A program made the translations under genes and the position numbers. Positions 33,380 to 45,084 of a stretch of 64,000 nt of DNA are shown here, in pieces; positions within the stretch are counted from its first letter, which is position 1; the number at the start of each line of letters is the position of its first letter. Origin of the DNA: Toxonevra muliebris (lineage: Eukaryota; Arthropoda; Insecta; Diptera; Pallopteridae); NCBI GenBank assembly GCA_963691655.1, contig OY829327.1:68088079-68152078 (forward strand), in the 5' to 3' direction. The notes beneath the pieces were generated by a model. That model was not told the DNA's origin, did no database searches, and worked only from the letters and a program-made list of their open reading frames with translations.

Positions 33380-34652
33380 TTTGATGTGTAAACATTTTAG
33401 CTCACGGTATGGGCAAAATTTCAAATGTGTAAAATGTAACAATAACTGTATCGTAAGATGTAAGATAACTGTAATGTCCAGTTCCCTTCTCGCTCACACT
33501 ACTGCGCGGCATGACTGTGCTACTCTAAACAAAAAAAAAAGAAGAGGAGAATAGAGGGAGAAATTAAAATACGAGCGGAGTTTGTTTGTTTATGTTTCGA
33601 TCAATTTACTCTCACATATATGTGCATACGAAAACAAAATGTGTGTGTACATTTATTCGTGGCAGAATTATTTGTTGGTGTTAAACGTATGGAGATCGAC
33701 TATACCATACAAGCAGAGAAGTCGCAGTAGCAAACACAGGCGTTTGATAGGTTTTGCATTCGGTTAGTTAGATTGCATTAAAATTAAATATGTTTTAAAA
33801 TACAAAAACAATACAAAATGATAATTAATAAGGAATCTAGGTTTCAACAAATGTATAAACAAAACGTAGTGATAATGATAGCAAATCACGGCATTATAAA
33901 AGACAACACTTTTTTTTATCTATGTAAATAGCAAATATGTTAAACAGAAAAATTATTATAAAATCACTTATTTACTTCAATAAAAATACATTCTTTTTTA
34001 TTTTTATTAAATGCAGTTAAGACAACTCTCTTTGCGGTGCTTTTAAAAAGTAGTGGGGTGGCCTTCCTGTTGCCTTCCTAAGGTTAAATGTAGAAAGCAC
34101 TTATCGTCGCCTGAGGATTGATTTGACGTATGTGTGTACAAATTCATATACCTATACGCCAAATCAATTCTCAGGCGACGTTATGTAAAATTTTCACATC
34201 TAATAAAATTTCAAATCGACAGGAAGAAAAACTTAAAGCGCGAAAAAAAGAATGCGATTGCAGCTGCGTATATGCGAGCATACAGATCCCGATGCATTGA
34301 GTAAAAGAAAAATAATGCAACTACAACATATCAGCCCTATTCACGATTTGGTGCAATTGCAAAATATTTATGCTATCACAACAACAAATATATGTGATAT
34401 GGAATAAAAATTTGCATTTGCAATGATGTAAGACCATTTGCAATTTATGGTGAATTGGGTTATTATATATATAAAAGATAATGATATCTAATAAGTTTTT
34501 AAGCTTATAAAATAATTGTTTTAATTTGAATTACCTAAGCATATAAATTATACATTAAATCCCTATATATGGCTATATGTATATGACATTCAGTTAGCTT
34601 AACTGTTTACACATCAAATATCTTGCGTGCCTTGCACACATCCATTTTTTTT
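33380..34652. repeat. Dispersed 1.25-kb repeat, copy B
   Basis: Same orientation and order as 3165-4413, about 85-90% alike by eye. It has TTTGATGTGTAAACA at the left end, its complement at 34604-34618, the conserved hairpin at 34105-34180 and the MITE-like segment at 34335-34465. It retains ~80 bp after GCAGCTGCG that copy A has lost, but lacks a short segment near 33895 present in copy A. It lies just upstream of the hAT remnant's BED finger. Confidence 0.65.
34335..34465. mobile_element. Small MITE with CCCTATTCACGAT / AATTCACCATAAATTGC ends
   Basis: CCCTATTCACGATTTGGTGC pairs imperfectly with the complement of the right side (GACCATTTGCAATTTATGGT). A truncated version is at 4068-4195 and an independent inverted copy at 11664-11767. 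The ends also resemble those of 49657-50111. Confidence 0.45.
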
Positions 34653-34934
34653 TTATATTTCCCCCACTTTCTCATATATTTAATTAAGATTAAAATAAAT
34701 AACATTAAATTCAATAAAGTTTCAAAATTCTTGCAAAAAATATGCAGTCGTTACAAAATTTAACATTTAACTGTAAACCGAAAATCTGTACAAAGAGAAA
34801 TGTAAATTGACGTTTATTATTTGTGTGGCCAGACTGAGAATCTTTCTTAAGTTCGAAAGATACTCTTTTATTTGTATAGCCAGAAGAAGAATTTTACTTT
34901 AGCGTTACAACTATTCTTAAAATATTACTACTAT

Positions 34935-35214
34935 TATGGCACAACAGTCCCTGGAGGGGCAAGACCAAGCTTTTAGGATCCATTCATGTTGTGTTAGTTA
35001 TATTTATACACGAATGGAAGGGACCTGCAGTTTTATGCCGAATCCGAACGGCGAAGTGAAAAGCTCTTCATAGGCATTTTTTTACTCTTGGAGGTTTGCC
35101 ATTGCAATAGGTGGTGCCGTGTAGAAAAATTTTTGATTTTTTGAGCGTGCCAAGATATGAACCGGGCTCCTCTGCGTAGCAGTCCAACACACTACCACTA
35201 AACTACGGCGACCA
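34935..35214 (-). mobile_element. tRNA-derived SINE
   Basis: On the minus strand the element begins GGTCGCCGTAGTTTAGTGGT, an A-box-like tRNA start, followed ~35 bases later by CCCGGTTCATATCTTGG, a B-box-like segment. This gives an internal RNA polymerase III promoter. The tRNA-unrelated body contains CGGCACCACCTATTGCAATG and GCCGTTCGGATTCGGCAT and ends near GGGACTGTTGTGCC. I recall this body as common in tephritid DNA (memory, not a search). The copy ends 14 bp before the mariner element at 35229. Bases 34653-34934 hold nothing recognised. Confidence 0.7.
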
Positions 35215-35228
35215 TCTAATATATTATA

Positions 35229-35979
35229 AAGGGTTTTCCATTAGGGACATAACAATTTTGTATCTTTATATGAACGCACCTTTAAACTTTTTCAATGAAC
35301 TGTTAATGTCAAAAGGTTAGTTAAAGTCAACATTTTCATCATGGTTAAGTTCACGAACCAGCATTTGGAAATTATTAAAAATTACTACTACCACTACGCC
35401 ACTTCAAGAGCGCTCAGTCCAATTTTCGGTCGTAATACCGTCATGTTACCGTCAATGGAGAGCGCTATCGTGTTATGTTGGAAGATTATTTGTGGCCAGA
35501 ATTGGATGAACTTGACATCAACGATATGTGGTTTCAAAAAGACGGTGCCACTAGCCACACAGCCCGCATCACAATTGATTTATTAAAAAGCAAATTCGAT
35601 GGACGTGTTATCTCGAGTAATGGTCCGGTGGAATGGCCGCCTCGTTCATGCGATCTAACGCCATTGGATTTCTTTTTATGGGGCTTTATCAAGCCACTGG
35701 TCTATGCCAACAAGCCAGCAACTTTAGACGAGCTCAAAGACAATATCAAACGCAAAATTGCCAACGTTCCGGTCGAAATGTGTGCGAGAGTGGTGGAAAA
35801 TTGGATCCAAGGAATCGATCGCTGTAAACGGGCTCGTGGTGGTCATATGACCGAAATCGAATTTCATTCATAAAATGTAAAGCTTGCACTACCCCCACAA
35901 TTAATTTGAACTCAATATTTCAAAAAATTCTGTGTTTTATTAATAGATAAAATTGTTATATCCTTAATGGAAAACCCTT
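35229..35979. mobile_element. DD41D (rosa-type) Tc1/mariner deletion derivative with intact ends
   Basis: TIRs of ~31 bp (AAGGGTTTTCCATTAGGGAC on the left; the right differs at two positions) are each flanked by TA (35227-35228 and 35980-35981). The 751-bp copy holds the start and the second half of a transposase, so a central segment was deleted. The intact ends and TA duplication mean it could have been mobilised in trans. A SINE abuts the left side. Confidence 0.85.
35341..35873 (+). pseudogene. Internally deleted DD41D mariner transposase
   Basis: The N-terminus (MVKFTNQHLEIIKNYY...RALSPIFGRN) is the first helix-turn-helix. After a junction near 35440 and a frame change, NGERYRVMLEDYLWPEL leads into the catalytic core. 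FQKDGATSHTA carries the second Asp and CDLTPLDFFLWG the third residue. I count 41 residues between them, the DD41D spacing of rosa-type elements first described in tephritids. The C-terminus is RGGHMTEIEFHS. The first catalytic Asp and second HTH are deleted, so it is inactive. The 132-residue second half is otherwise uninterrupted. Confidence 0.85.
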
Positions 35980-35981
35980 TA

Positions 35982-38900
35982 CTACGGAAAAAGAAAAGTG
36001 TAATTTACAATTTTTAAAAAGGCAAAAAATGGCTCCATTGGCACTAAAGCGCCCAACCTGGCAACTATGCATAGAGACTCCAATTTACATATTATATATA
36101 ATCAATTCAAATTTATTTATTTGTGTGTATAAAAAGCTCTAAATAAGAGGTTTTCATTGCTAATCTGCAGTAAATTTATTATAAAATGAAACACTGATAA
36201 TCTTCGGCTTCAGCAAAATACTTCGACCATTCTTTGCCGAAGATAATTTTTTGGACAAATATTCGGTCGGACACTAATACATAGTTTTCAAGAAAAATTT
36301 TAACAATTATAGCTGGTACGCTACCCATATACGTAAAGTTCCCTAATAGAACACAATGCAATAATGAAGCAGTGATCTTTCAAAGTGATCGCGTGGCTTT
36401 CCCGGTGTTTTCGAAATGAGGATTCGAAGATAGAGGGAAGGTGTCAATACAAAAAATATTTATTTCATCATGCTGAACAACTTTGATTAAGACGTCAAAT
36501 TCTTATCTGCTGAAATAAGTATTTGTTTCTGTAGTCTCGAAGAGTCCAATTTTATGACTAGAATGTGGAAGAAGAGGAACTAATTTCAAATTCGTGACCA
36601 GTGCTTTTGAGGGCGAATACAAAATTTTAAATTTTGCTGCACAGTGTAATTGTGTTTTCTGCAAAATTCGGTTGATGTTCTGTTAGTTATATTTATGCTT
36701 GATTCTCTAATTAGCTAAGTCCTTTTTTAACCCGAAGTAGGCATAAATATGTACTTAAATATTTTGATCAATTGATGCTCTCAGATGAAAGCAACTTCAT
36801 AAAAATCCCGAGCTACATTGACTGATCACTGTCAAAAAAATTATACATCGTAAGACTCTAATTCAAATGCAACAACAACTAAAAGATATACTTGTAATTT
36901 TAAAGCCAGATGTGCAAATTCTGTACAGCTAACTAATGATATGAGGAAGCTATAAATATTTACGTTCTCCACTAACTAAGTGAATAAGTGTTGAAGTGAA
37001 TCAAATTGTTTTAGTGCGTGCAAATAATTATAGGAGTGTTTGAAAAATAAGCTAAACAACAGGTTAATAAGCTGAATTAAGTTACCAAATTGAAAGACAC
37101 GAAAGAAATGATTAAAAGGTGATCCAGGGCGTTAATATATTACTAATGAGCCGCTAATCACAGAGCAAATGATGCAGGCACACGCGTTCAAGTTAAAGAC
37201 AAATGCGCCGAAAAGAGGCGTTAAATTCGGAAATTTGTAAGAAGATATAAAAAGGGGGGGGGGGGGGGGGGGAACAAAGGAAGGCAAATGCATTTACCAA
37301 AGAGAGACAGATATTCTTACTATTATATCATCTTGTAAGTAGACAATTACATACTGATGACTTTAGTTTCTCGTAAATTTCAGTACGCAATGAAAAATAT
37401 CCATGAGTATGGAGCTTAAGCTTCTGCTGCAGTGAAGTTAGAAGAAGATCGCTCCGACTCAGAAATATAGCACAAATACGAACAAGAAAATGTAGAAAAA
37501 ATTTGCGACATATTAAAATAAGTAAATCAATTTAAAACATAAACTTATTTTGCAATTAATTTCCACTTGTCTCCCTTTCTTGAAACTCCATGCTGAATTT
37601 GAATAAATGTATATATGTATGTATGCACAAGATATACATATATCATATACTTATGTATGTAATAAACGAGCGATCATCAAGCTGCAGTCGATGCGATTAT
37701 ATTACTGATGTATTGAAAAGAATAAAATACATTGAAAGTGACGTTCAAATATGCAGATGAGTGCCATTGATAATTTATAGCATCAGAAGCAGCAGCAGCA
37801 GATTTACCAATTTCTAGATGAGTGAACAAGTGAGCGAGTGAGCGTGCGAGTGATTACCCGGTAGCGCTTATTCAGCTAAAATGTAAGGCAATCTTTTCAC
37901 GACTGATGGATGCACAGACAGATAGATCGATAGACAGGCAGGCGCAAAAGCTAACCAATACATATATATTGTACATACAGAAGTTTTTATAGGAGTAGGT
38001 TCGTATGTACATATGTTAAGATCTTTTGCATGGAGACAAACAGCCGGACAGACAGTATGTCTGTCAGACAATTTGCCACTGCGATCTAAAGTAAACATTT
38101 GCTGTATGGACCGATTATTTGTACATACTTGGATTGTGAACAGTGTACGGTGTTCGTAGCATGATCACACTGTATGTATGATCTGAGTATTATAGTGTTG
38201 CAATCGATTATGTGCATACTCATGCATGAAAAATATATGTACATAGTTAGATTGTTGCAATAATAATTCATCGTCTATAAGTGATCATTAAGCGTTTGCT
38301 TCGCGCTTTAGTTTTCTTTCTTTCTTGCTTCCTTGATTTTTTACTAGTTTTATTTGAATGCGGTTTAGGATTTCGTTGTGGTTGTACGAGTTGTGTCCGA
38401 CAAAGTGCATCATCATCAGCCACACACAAATAATAGGAATTTTCTAGTGTACCTCAAACTTTTGATTTCTTGTTCAACATAGATGCCGAATAAGCTTGGT
38501 GAAACCGCTAAGTTAGTCATTGCTCAGTCAAAAGAAGAACCCATTATCTTTATCACATAAGCAACTAGAACCTTATATAAACGAACTGATTGAACCTTAT
38601 CAATGTGGCTTATAAGATTCAAGAAAAACAAATTGACACGCGACGATGAAGCCGTCTATAAAACCAGCACGATGTCGCACAATTGTCTAAATTTGGTTTT
38701 CTGTGAACTTAAAACCCTGAGTAGAATGCATAATCTGAAACATCCATGAACGCCCCGTTCATAACCGAAAAAGGTTGTGCAAGGCTTGTAAAGAGTGTTT
38801 TAACAAGAGTTGCAGGGTTTGTCTTTAAATAAACCTCACAAATTTGAGGAAAACCCAACAATGAAGAACCGTAACGGGTTCCGAAATGATCGTCTGGTCT

Positions 38901-39790
38901 GCTAGTTCTGTGACTTTTTAGAAATTTTCTGACATTATTGTTTATTTAAAGACTATTTATTTTAAATAATCCACAATCTTTATTTTTCTGATAGTACAGT
39001 ATACCGCCAAACCATTTGAAACACCACAAATTTCCTCTGATTTCATTCGTAAATGCGGGAACTATTTTCTGGTGACAGTTTGGAACCGATTTGTAATAAA
39101 GGAAAAGTTTATCCTTACTGTGGAAATTTAGGTTACTTTTTCTAAAAAACCAACGACCCGTTTTTGGACAAAAAAAAGGTTTCGCTTTAACTTTCAACAT
39201 TTTTTTTTATTTGCACCATAAGTGCATAGATGTTTTTACACAATTGCATATTTAGCTGACTTCATATGTATGCCTGCAAGGATCTGTGTAGCCATAAAGA
39301 GGGGACAAAAAAACGTAATATGCCCCTTATTTTATTCGTACCATTGCATCTTTCCACAATGTGCTATTGGCACAAAAACTTTTGTCATTGTAATCTATTA
39401 TCTTTATAGAATTAAAACCAACAAAGTTTCAAACAATAACATTTTCTAGAAGAACAGGTTCATGGTAAGAAAAAAATAGAAGAAATTATTTTTTTTAAGT
39501 CCCCTTTTTAAAGCGACTCTGATCCTTAGAGAGCTACTAAAGTCAACTGACAGTTATAGAATTTTCGGGGAATATTTATGCACTTATGGTACAAAAAAAA
39601 AAAAATCAGTGATGGACAAGGTTAACACTGATTTATACCATAATACTTCAAAAGATAGGTTTTGGTTTTTGGTACAAAGTAGAGGGTTAAGGAAAACTTC
39701 TAAATTATTACTTGACTAATCGGTCCCAAATTGTCACTAGAAAACAGTTCCCGAAAAAATACTTTGGCATCATCTTTTTAAAACTGTTAG
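35982..39790. other. No recognised gene; G19 homopolymer and microsatellites
   Basis: AT-rich DNA. It holds a run of 19 G (37254-37272), AGAC/GATA-type microsatellite near 37910-37950, CATA/TGTA arrays near 37620 and a TCTGTC/GACAGA cluster near 38050. A 60-aa minus-strand ORF (36179-36361) and an 84-aa one (38946-39200) look protein-like but match nothing I know. Confidence 0.3.
37254..37272. repeat. Poly-G tract, 19 bases
   Basis: An uninterrupted run of G between AAAA and AACAAAGG. It is unique in this AT-rich window. It is prone to length error and quadruplex formation. Confidence 0.9.
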
Positions 39791-39794
39791 AGAC

Positions 39795-40145
39795 TTGGGG
39801 AAATTATACGTGGCCACCACGACTCCTCTTGAACTGTAACGCGCAAAATCAAAACTTTCATTGACTTTTTGGGATAAAACCGGCTCCACTTCAGCTATGG
39901 CGGTACCAATAAGCCGTCATATTCGCTTGAAGTATGGCTGGTTGCTCCATTCTGTTCAAAGTAGACGATGCGTCGTGCAAATGAAGATCTTAGATCAAAA
40001 TTCAATGCACAGTAGCCGTAGAAAGATGCAATTGCTGTGCATGGTGCCGAATTGATGTTTTTGGGCTTTCCGCGACACTTTCACTGAACACGCACGTGTC
40101 GATGGTTTCACGTCTTGCACTGACCCGATCAAGGAAAATCTGGGC
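39795..40145 (-). pseudogene. Mariner-type transposase remnant with internal deletion
   Basis: On the minus strand, RRETIDTCVFSESVAESPKT followed by SIRHHAQQLHLSTATVH matches the second helix-turn-helix of Tc1/mariner-type insect transposases. Downstream comes YFEQNGATSHTSSEY, in which N replaces the expected second catalytic Asp. Then NESFDFARYSSRG resembles the C-terminal 'SRGGH' end. The central catalytic region is largely gone and a frame change occurs between the blocks. It ends just before copy 2 of the CACCCAGA element. Confidence 0.6.
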
Positions 40146-40212
40146 ATATTTCACGCATTGAAGCCGCAAAAATACGTGAATTTTTGTAATAAATTTCCAC
40201 GTTTTTATAGCA

Positions 40213-42050
40213 CACCCAGAAAAATACCCATCTCTTAAACAAAGAAAAAGTGTTCTCAATTTGAATCCACGAAAATTTCTCTCGTTTATGTAAATTTTCC
40301 TCAAAATGAAGAAAATGTGTTCCTTTCATGCAACCATGGTGTTCAATTTGAAGTAAGTTATTTCCATGGCAGAAGAATTAAGAAGGTAGATACATTTTGA
40401 CAAGTAAGAGAACTTTGACAATTGGGAAAACATTTGTTTTGACACAAATCTTCTTTTTGCAACAGAGTTGTATTTTCATACTTAAAATTTTACGTGAGAA
40501 TTTATAAGAAAATAATTTGCATAGTATTGCATGTACATAGGGAGTTGCTGTTTTTTATATTATTTTTTAACACTTAACATATTCAAGGTATTTTCTAATA
40601 AAGGAAACAAATTTAAATAACATTATTTATATTTTTTTTATTATAACTAAGTAATAAAAGTAGTATTAAAAATCTACTAATAACTCACTCACTTTTTTAC
40701 CCATTTAAAAAAATGCATCTCTAAAATGTTCCTCTTACTTGTCAAAAATTCAAAATGGCTACTTTTTGAAAAAATGCATCTACCTCTAAATATTTCAACC
40801 ATGGTTATTTCTTAATTTTTGGAAATTTAGTTGCGGTGCTGCCCACCAATTGCAATAAAATCCTAAATTTTAATGAAATTATTAAAACTAAAATTAAAGG
40901 AAAGTAAGATAAAAAAGCAAGTAAAATACAAGAAAATATGGGTGTGGTAAATGCGCATCTTTATTTATCATTTTTTTCTAAAACTTGGTCCTTACAACGC
41001 GTCGCTGAATAAAATTTTAACTCAATAGCTTTTACGAATTACTTTGTCTATTGTTAACACAAATGTGCATGGAACAATGGACGTTTCTATAAACCTGTTT
41101 CTTCCAAAATTTAGGCGCGTCGGCATATAAAAATTCAAGCACCATTTGGCTACGAAACAAAAGAATCAAAATACCATAAAGGGATAAATTTTACTTTATT
41201 TACAATAAAATAAGGTGGCATCAATAAGCTTACATATTATTTTAGCATAGAAAATGTAAGAAAGAGACGAATATACCAAAAATGTTCTCCATACAAAATT
41301 TTGGTATACACAAAAAACTAGCTTTACTCTTTTGGCCTCAGCAGACAATCGCGCTTTGCTTTTCTTTTGAATTTTTTAGTCGGCGTCTCTATTTCAAGCG
41401 AAGTGGTTGTGTTTGTGGCTGTTGATATAATTTGAGAAAAAAATTTATATATATTGTGAAAAAACAAAATATATTCGAAAGAAATAAATTTCAATAAACT
41501 TCAATTTATAATTTCTGATTTTGATGGCCATAAGGATCTTTTGATCATTTCAAGGGGACGACGCCTATAGTGTATGTAAAAATATCTATGAATGTAAACC
41601 TTAATACTTATTAAGAATAAAATAATAAATGAATACAAGTAAAAAACACGATTTCTATGCCTTTTAATTATAACAACATTGTAGAAAATATTCCATGAAT
41701 TGAGGATTTTTCTTCTAAAAAGGTGGTAAATTTACTTCAATTTATGGAAAATTATTTCTCAAACTGAGGAAAATTTTACTTAAATTATATACAATTTCTC
41801 ATATTGAAATAAAATACTATTCATTTGAAAAACGCAATTTCTACAAATTGAAGACATATTTCTTTAATTTATAGAAAATTTCCTTCTCTCAAAGAAATTT
41901 TTCTCTAAAATAAAGAAAAAATATTTCCTCAATTCAAAGAAATTTTGTATATCTAAATGAGGAAACTGTTTCTATGGCGCCAAATCATACCCATTTTTCC
42001 TCAATTTGATAGCCATTTTTCTTCAAACGAGGTAAGTAATTCTCTGGATG
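40213..42050. mobile_element. CACCCAGA-ended element, copy 2 (inverted relative to copy 1)
   Basis: The left end is CACCCAGAAAAATACCC and the right end, in complement, CATCCAGAGAATTAC. The sequence matches 14442-15805 in opposite orientation along its length, including TTCCTCAAATTG-like subrepeats and the exon-like basic segment (41330-41420), which here has a 4-bp deletion. It is longer because a 439-bp MITE lies at 40365-40803. Flanks share only CA. Confidence 0.65.
40365..40803. mobile_element. 439-bp hAT-type MITE with 8-bp target duplication
   Basis: GTTATTTC occurs immediately on both sides (40357-40364 and 40804-40811). The ends begin CATGG and share a GGTAGAT-CATTTT block (left CATGGCAGAAGAATTAAGAA, right in complement CATGGTTGAAATATTTAGAG). 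The related copy at 14442-15805 has the site unoccupied, with GAAATAAC (the complement) present once near 15652. The 8-bp duplication points to hAT-type mobilisation. Confidence 0.75.
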
Positions 42051-42560
42051 CAGGTTTGTCAAATCTGACGTTTATTAAAGTTATTAAAGTTTCCAACCCT
42101 ACACCCTTTTTATGTGTGAACCACCATCATGATATTATTTAACCAGTAAGGTTCTTCTAGCATTGACAAGTAGTCACATAAAATCGATTTTGCGTAGTAG
42201 AAGCACAAGAAAGCGTGTGTATTCTTCACAAACAAGGATGGCTTGGGAAATATATCAGTGTGGAAATTACAACTCAGAAGTTGTCAAGGACTTCATATGT
42301 GTTGGATTTGTCATCGCTAAACAATGAGTTCTATATGTGGAACTAATAAGAATTTGGCGGCTACGCTGGCTAGATAAAATAAATCCAATGAAGAAATCCA
42401 GATGAATAGACTGAGTTCTAGATGAATTGTAAGCATTTGATTTTTCCAACTGGCATGCGTTTGGCCAAATATTTCTTTAAGGGGAGACATCCACTTAGGA
42501 ATTTTTAAAAATTTTAATTTTTTAAAGAAAAACATTTAATTAAAGAACATTTTTTACTAC
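42051..42560. other. No recognised feature
   Basis: AT-rich sequence between the element at 40213-42050 and the Helentron-like repeat. Confidence 0.25.
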
Positions 42561-43146
42561 GTTTATATCAACTCACTTTCAATGGTGTCTATTTGTCAGT
42601 CTGTCTGTTCGGCTGGAATTTTACTATCGATTTTAAACTAACTTCCCGATGAGCTAGAGACTTGAAACTTTAAACATAGTTCAGAACTGGATGACAATGT
42701 AATGTGAAATATCTAAAATATATTTAAATATAATATACAATATTGTTAAATTTAATTTATTTTCATGTAAAATACATAATTATAGTACAGCATACTTTCA
42801 GGCTGGTATAAAAGTTTGAAAAGATTGTAAGTTTTCGGTGTACGTTTCTAACATTTTCGGTACAGATGACAGTGAGCCCGCTCTATCATAATCCAGCAAA
42901 AACTCAATATTGAAAAATTTTATGTTGGAGCCTTAGTAAATTAGGGTAGCGTACATATACACAAGACTAAAAAGCAGAAAATAATAATTTAAATACGAAA
43001 AAATTTTAATATACTACGATGGATGAATAGTTCGCCTAATTCGCTAGCAATTTTATCTCTATCCATATGCGTCCCACGTTTTTCATTTAAAACCATGCAA
43101 GTATTTTCATACCTACTAAAATTCACAATTACAATTTTTCAGTACA
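42561..43146. repeat. Helentron-like (mini-me/DINE-type) dispersed repeat, copy 1
   Basis: CAGTCTGTCTGTTCGG (a GTCY tract) is followed by the conserved block CTAACTTCCCGATGAG, GAGACTTGAAACTTTAAACA and GAACTGGATGACAATG, then AT-rich DNA and TAGTACAGCATACTTTCAGG. A further block, ACACAAGACTAAAAA (42960) and a segment at 43020-43146, recurs at 61393 and, inverted, at 61545-61675. The GTCY tract next to a conserved core resembles mini-me/DINE-1 repeats of flies. This comparison is from memory. Confidence 0.5.
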
Positions 43147-45084
43147 ATCTTTATGGATTTGGGAATCTGTATGAGGTTTTATACTTTTTAGTTTTAAAAA
43201 CGTACTATATTAAAAATTTTTTAAATTAAATGGATGCTGTGGTTTTATGGTTCGACAATAATAGCGAAGATGAAGGAAGGACATTGAGCATATCCGGGTT
43301 AGTTCTTCTGCACATAGATTTCATTTGCAAAGTCACTAAAGATATTCCTCAAATATTAAATAATGGAACGTACAAAGTGAATAAGATAAATTCCTTCTAT
43401 CAGGACCAAAACACCATGGGTGACCTAAATATTTACCGAAATCGTTGGGAGCTCCTCATAACATTTGACCGATCAAGTTCTAACAGAATTATGGATATTA
43501 AAATTTTTATATGTGTATGAAAGCGATACAAAATGATTTCAGTAGCTATGTACCTACACGTATATAGCAAGCTCAACATGAAAACAGAATTGGAAAGGTG
43601 GTAAATGATAACTCATTGCGAAGTATTATAGCGCTTTACGCAACAACGCCTAGCAAAAAATAAAAGCAACAGCAAGAGCAAAATCAAAAGAAAATAAATA
43701 AATAAACGATGATCTTGAAGAGCAGCAGCAAGCGAGCGGGCTATTGCATTCTCAGAAGCACTTACTCATGCTATGAGTACAAGCTCCAATACATAGCTGC
43801 ATAGACTAGCAGTGCTACTGCTGCAATAATTACTATGATATGCGAGTACGTGAAGCAGAGCGATATTTAAAGCCTAAACAAAAAACAACAAACAAAAAAA
43901 GCAACAAAAACAGTTGAAATTGCCACAAAACGTGTTGGGTGGTTGACAGAGCCAAGCCACCACAATAACACATATTGAGGATAAGAAGTGCCCCGTAAAA
44001 GCTGAAACAGTGAAACACAACTTCTTGGATCAGAGCAGAGCTGAGCTGAGCGGAGGCTATTGGTGTAGTTTTTCTTTTATGTGTGTTGTTGTTAATACCA
44101 GAAGCACTAAAATTGTAATGCAATTCACTTGGAAACTCATTTATAATTTTTTCAACGATCGATGAGCAAAATTTCTTGGTTGCCAAAGTTTAGTTTTTTT
44201 GCCATGGAAACTTGTCGCTGGATGTCAGCATTTTATTAGAATATGTGTGTATATATGTGCGTGTGTTTTGTAGTGTAAATTGTAAAGTTAATTTGAGGCG
44301 TGTCATTTTAGAAATGTTGGTCTTTCCTACTAAAGCAAAAAATGGTAAAAGTCGTTAATTATAAATAAATAAATGTGAATTTTGCGTAAATTGGGTAAAT
44401 TAAAGGCGAATGTGTTTTTTTGTTAATAAGTTTAAACGTGTAATTGAATTAAATAAATGCATTCCGATATGTACATACAAAATCTTTAAGGTGGATGAAG
44501 TTAGAGCAGTACTCCGAAATTAAGTATAACTACAACTCGAAAAATGCTTATATACTGTGGTATTTTATATAATTTATTAAAATCATTTTTAGCAACTAAT
44601 CCTAGCAGACCTTCGTATAATGCGTGAATTGATGAATTTTAAGCTTTCTTAGGGAAAAAATTTCAAATAAAATTTTCTTAATTTAACTAACGTAGAAAAA
44701 CTGTGAATGCGGAATTGTTCAGAAGATCTTCCCTTTTTAGAATCCGAAGTAAAAACTTATACCAAAAAAATGTGTCGCACTATGTTACTGAAGAACTTTA
44801 ACAATAAAGAAGTTGGAAAAAATTGAATTATGTTGGAGTTATAAACGTTACGGTTCTTTTATTTACGGAGTTTTCATCGCAAAACTTGAGAAAAATCATC
44901 TTAACTTAAAAAAGGAAAAGAGTCTTAATGATTTATACGATTTTGGAAAAATTCTTTTTTGACCAAATGCCAGCTGCTAAGAAATAAAAACAAAATTTTT
45001 GCCAAAAAAATTGTAAATAAGTTTGGATTTTTATTAAAATTTATTTCGTCCTTCAGTTAATTTAGTACGTGTGCACATTTCAGC
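43147..45084. other. No recognised gene
   Basis: A plus-strand ORF at 43230-43520 (DNNSEDEGRTLSISG start, 96 aa) is protein-like but unidentified. The rest contains CAG/CAA-rich sequence near 43700 and AT-rich DNA. Confidence 0.3.

Noticed and set aside
35475..35873. Possibly functional mariner transposase
   Set aside because: The first catalytic Asp and the second HTH are deleted and the start is in another frame, so only the second half of the protein remains.
39610..39700. Another TTAA element ending GAGGGTTAAGG
   Set aside because: The proposed left end (TTAACACTG) does not begin CCC and shows no inverted match.
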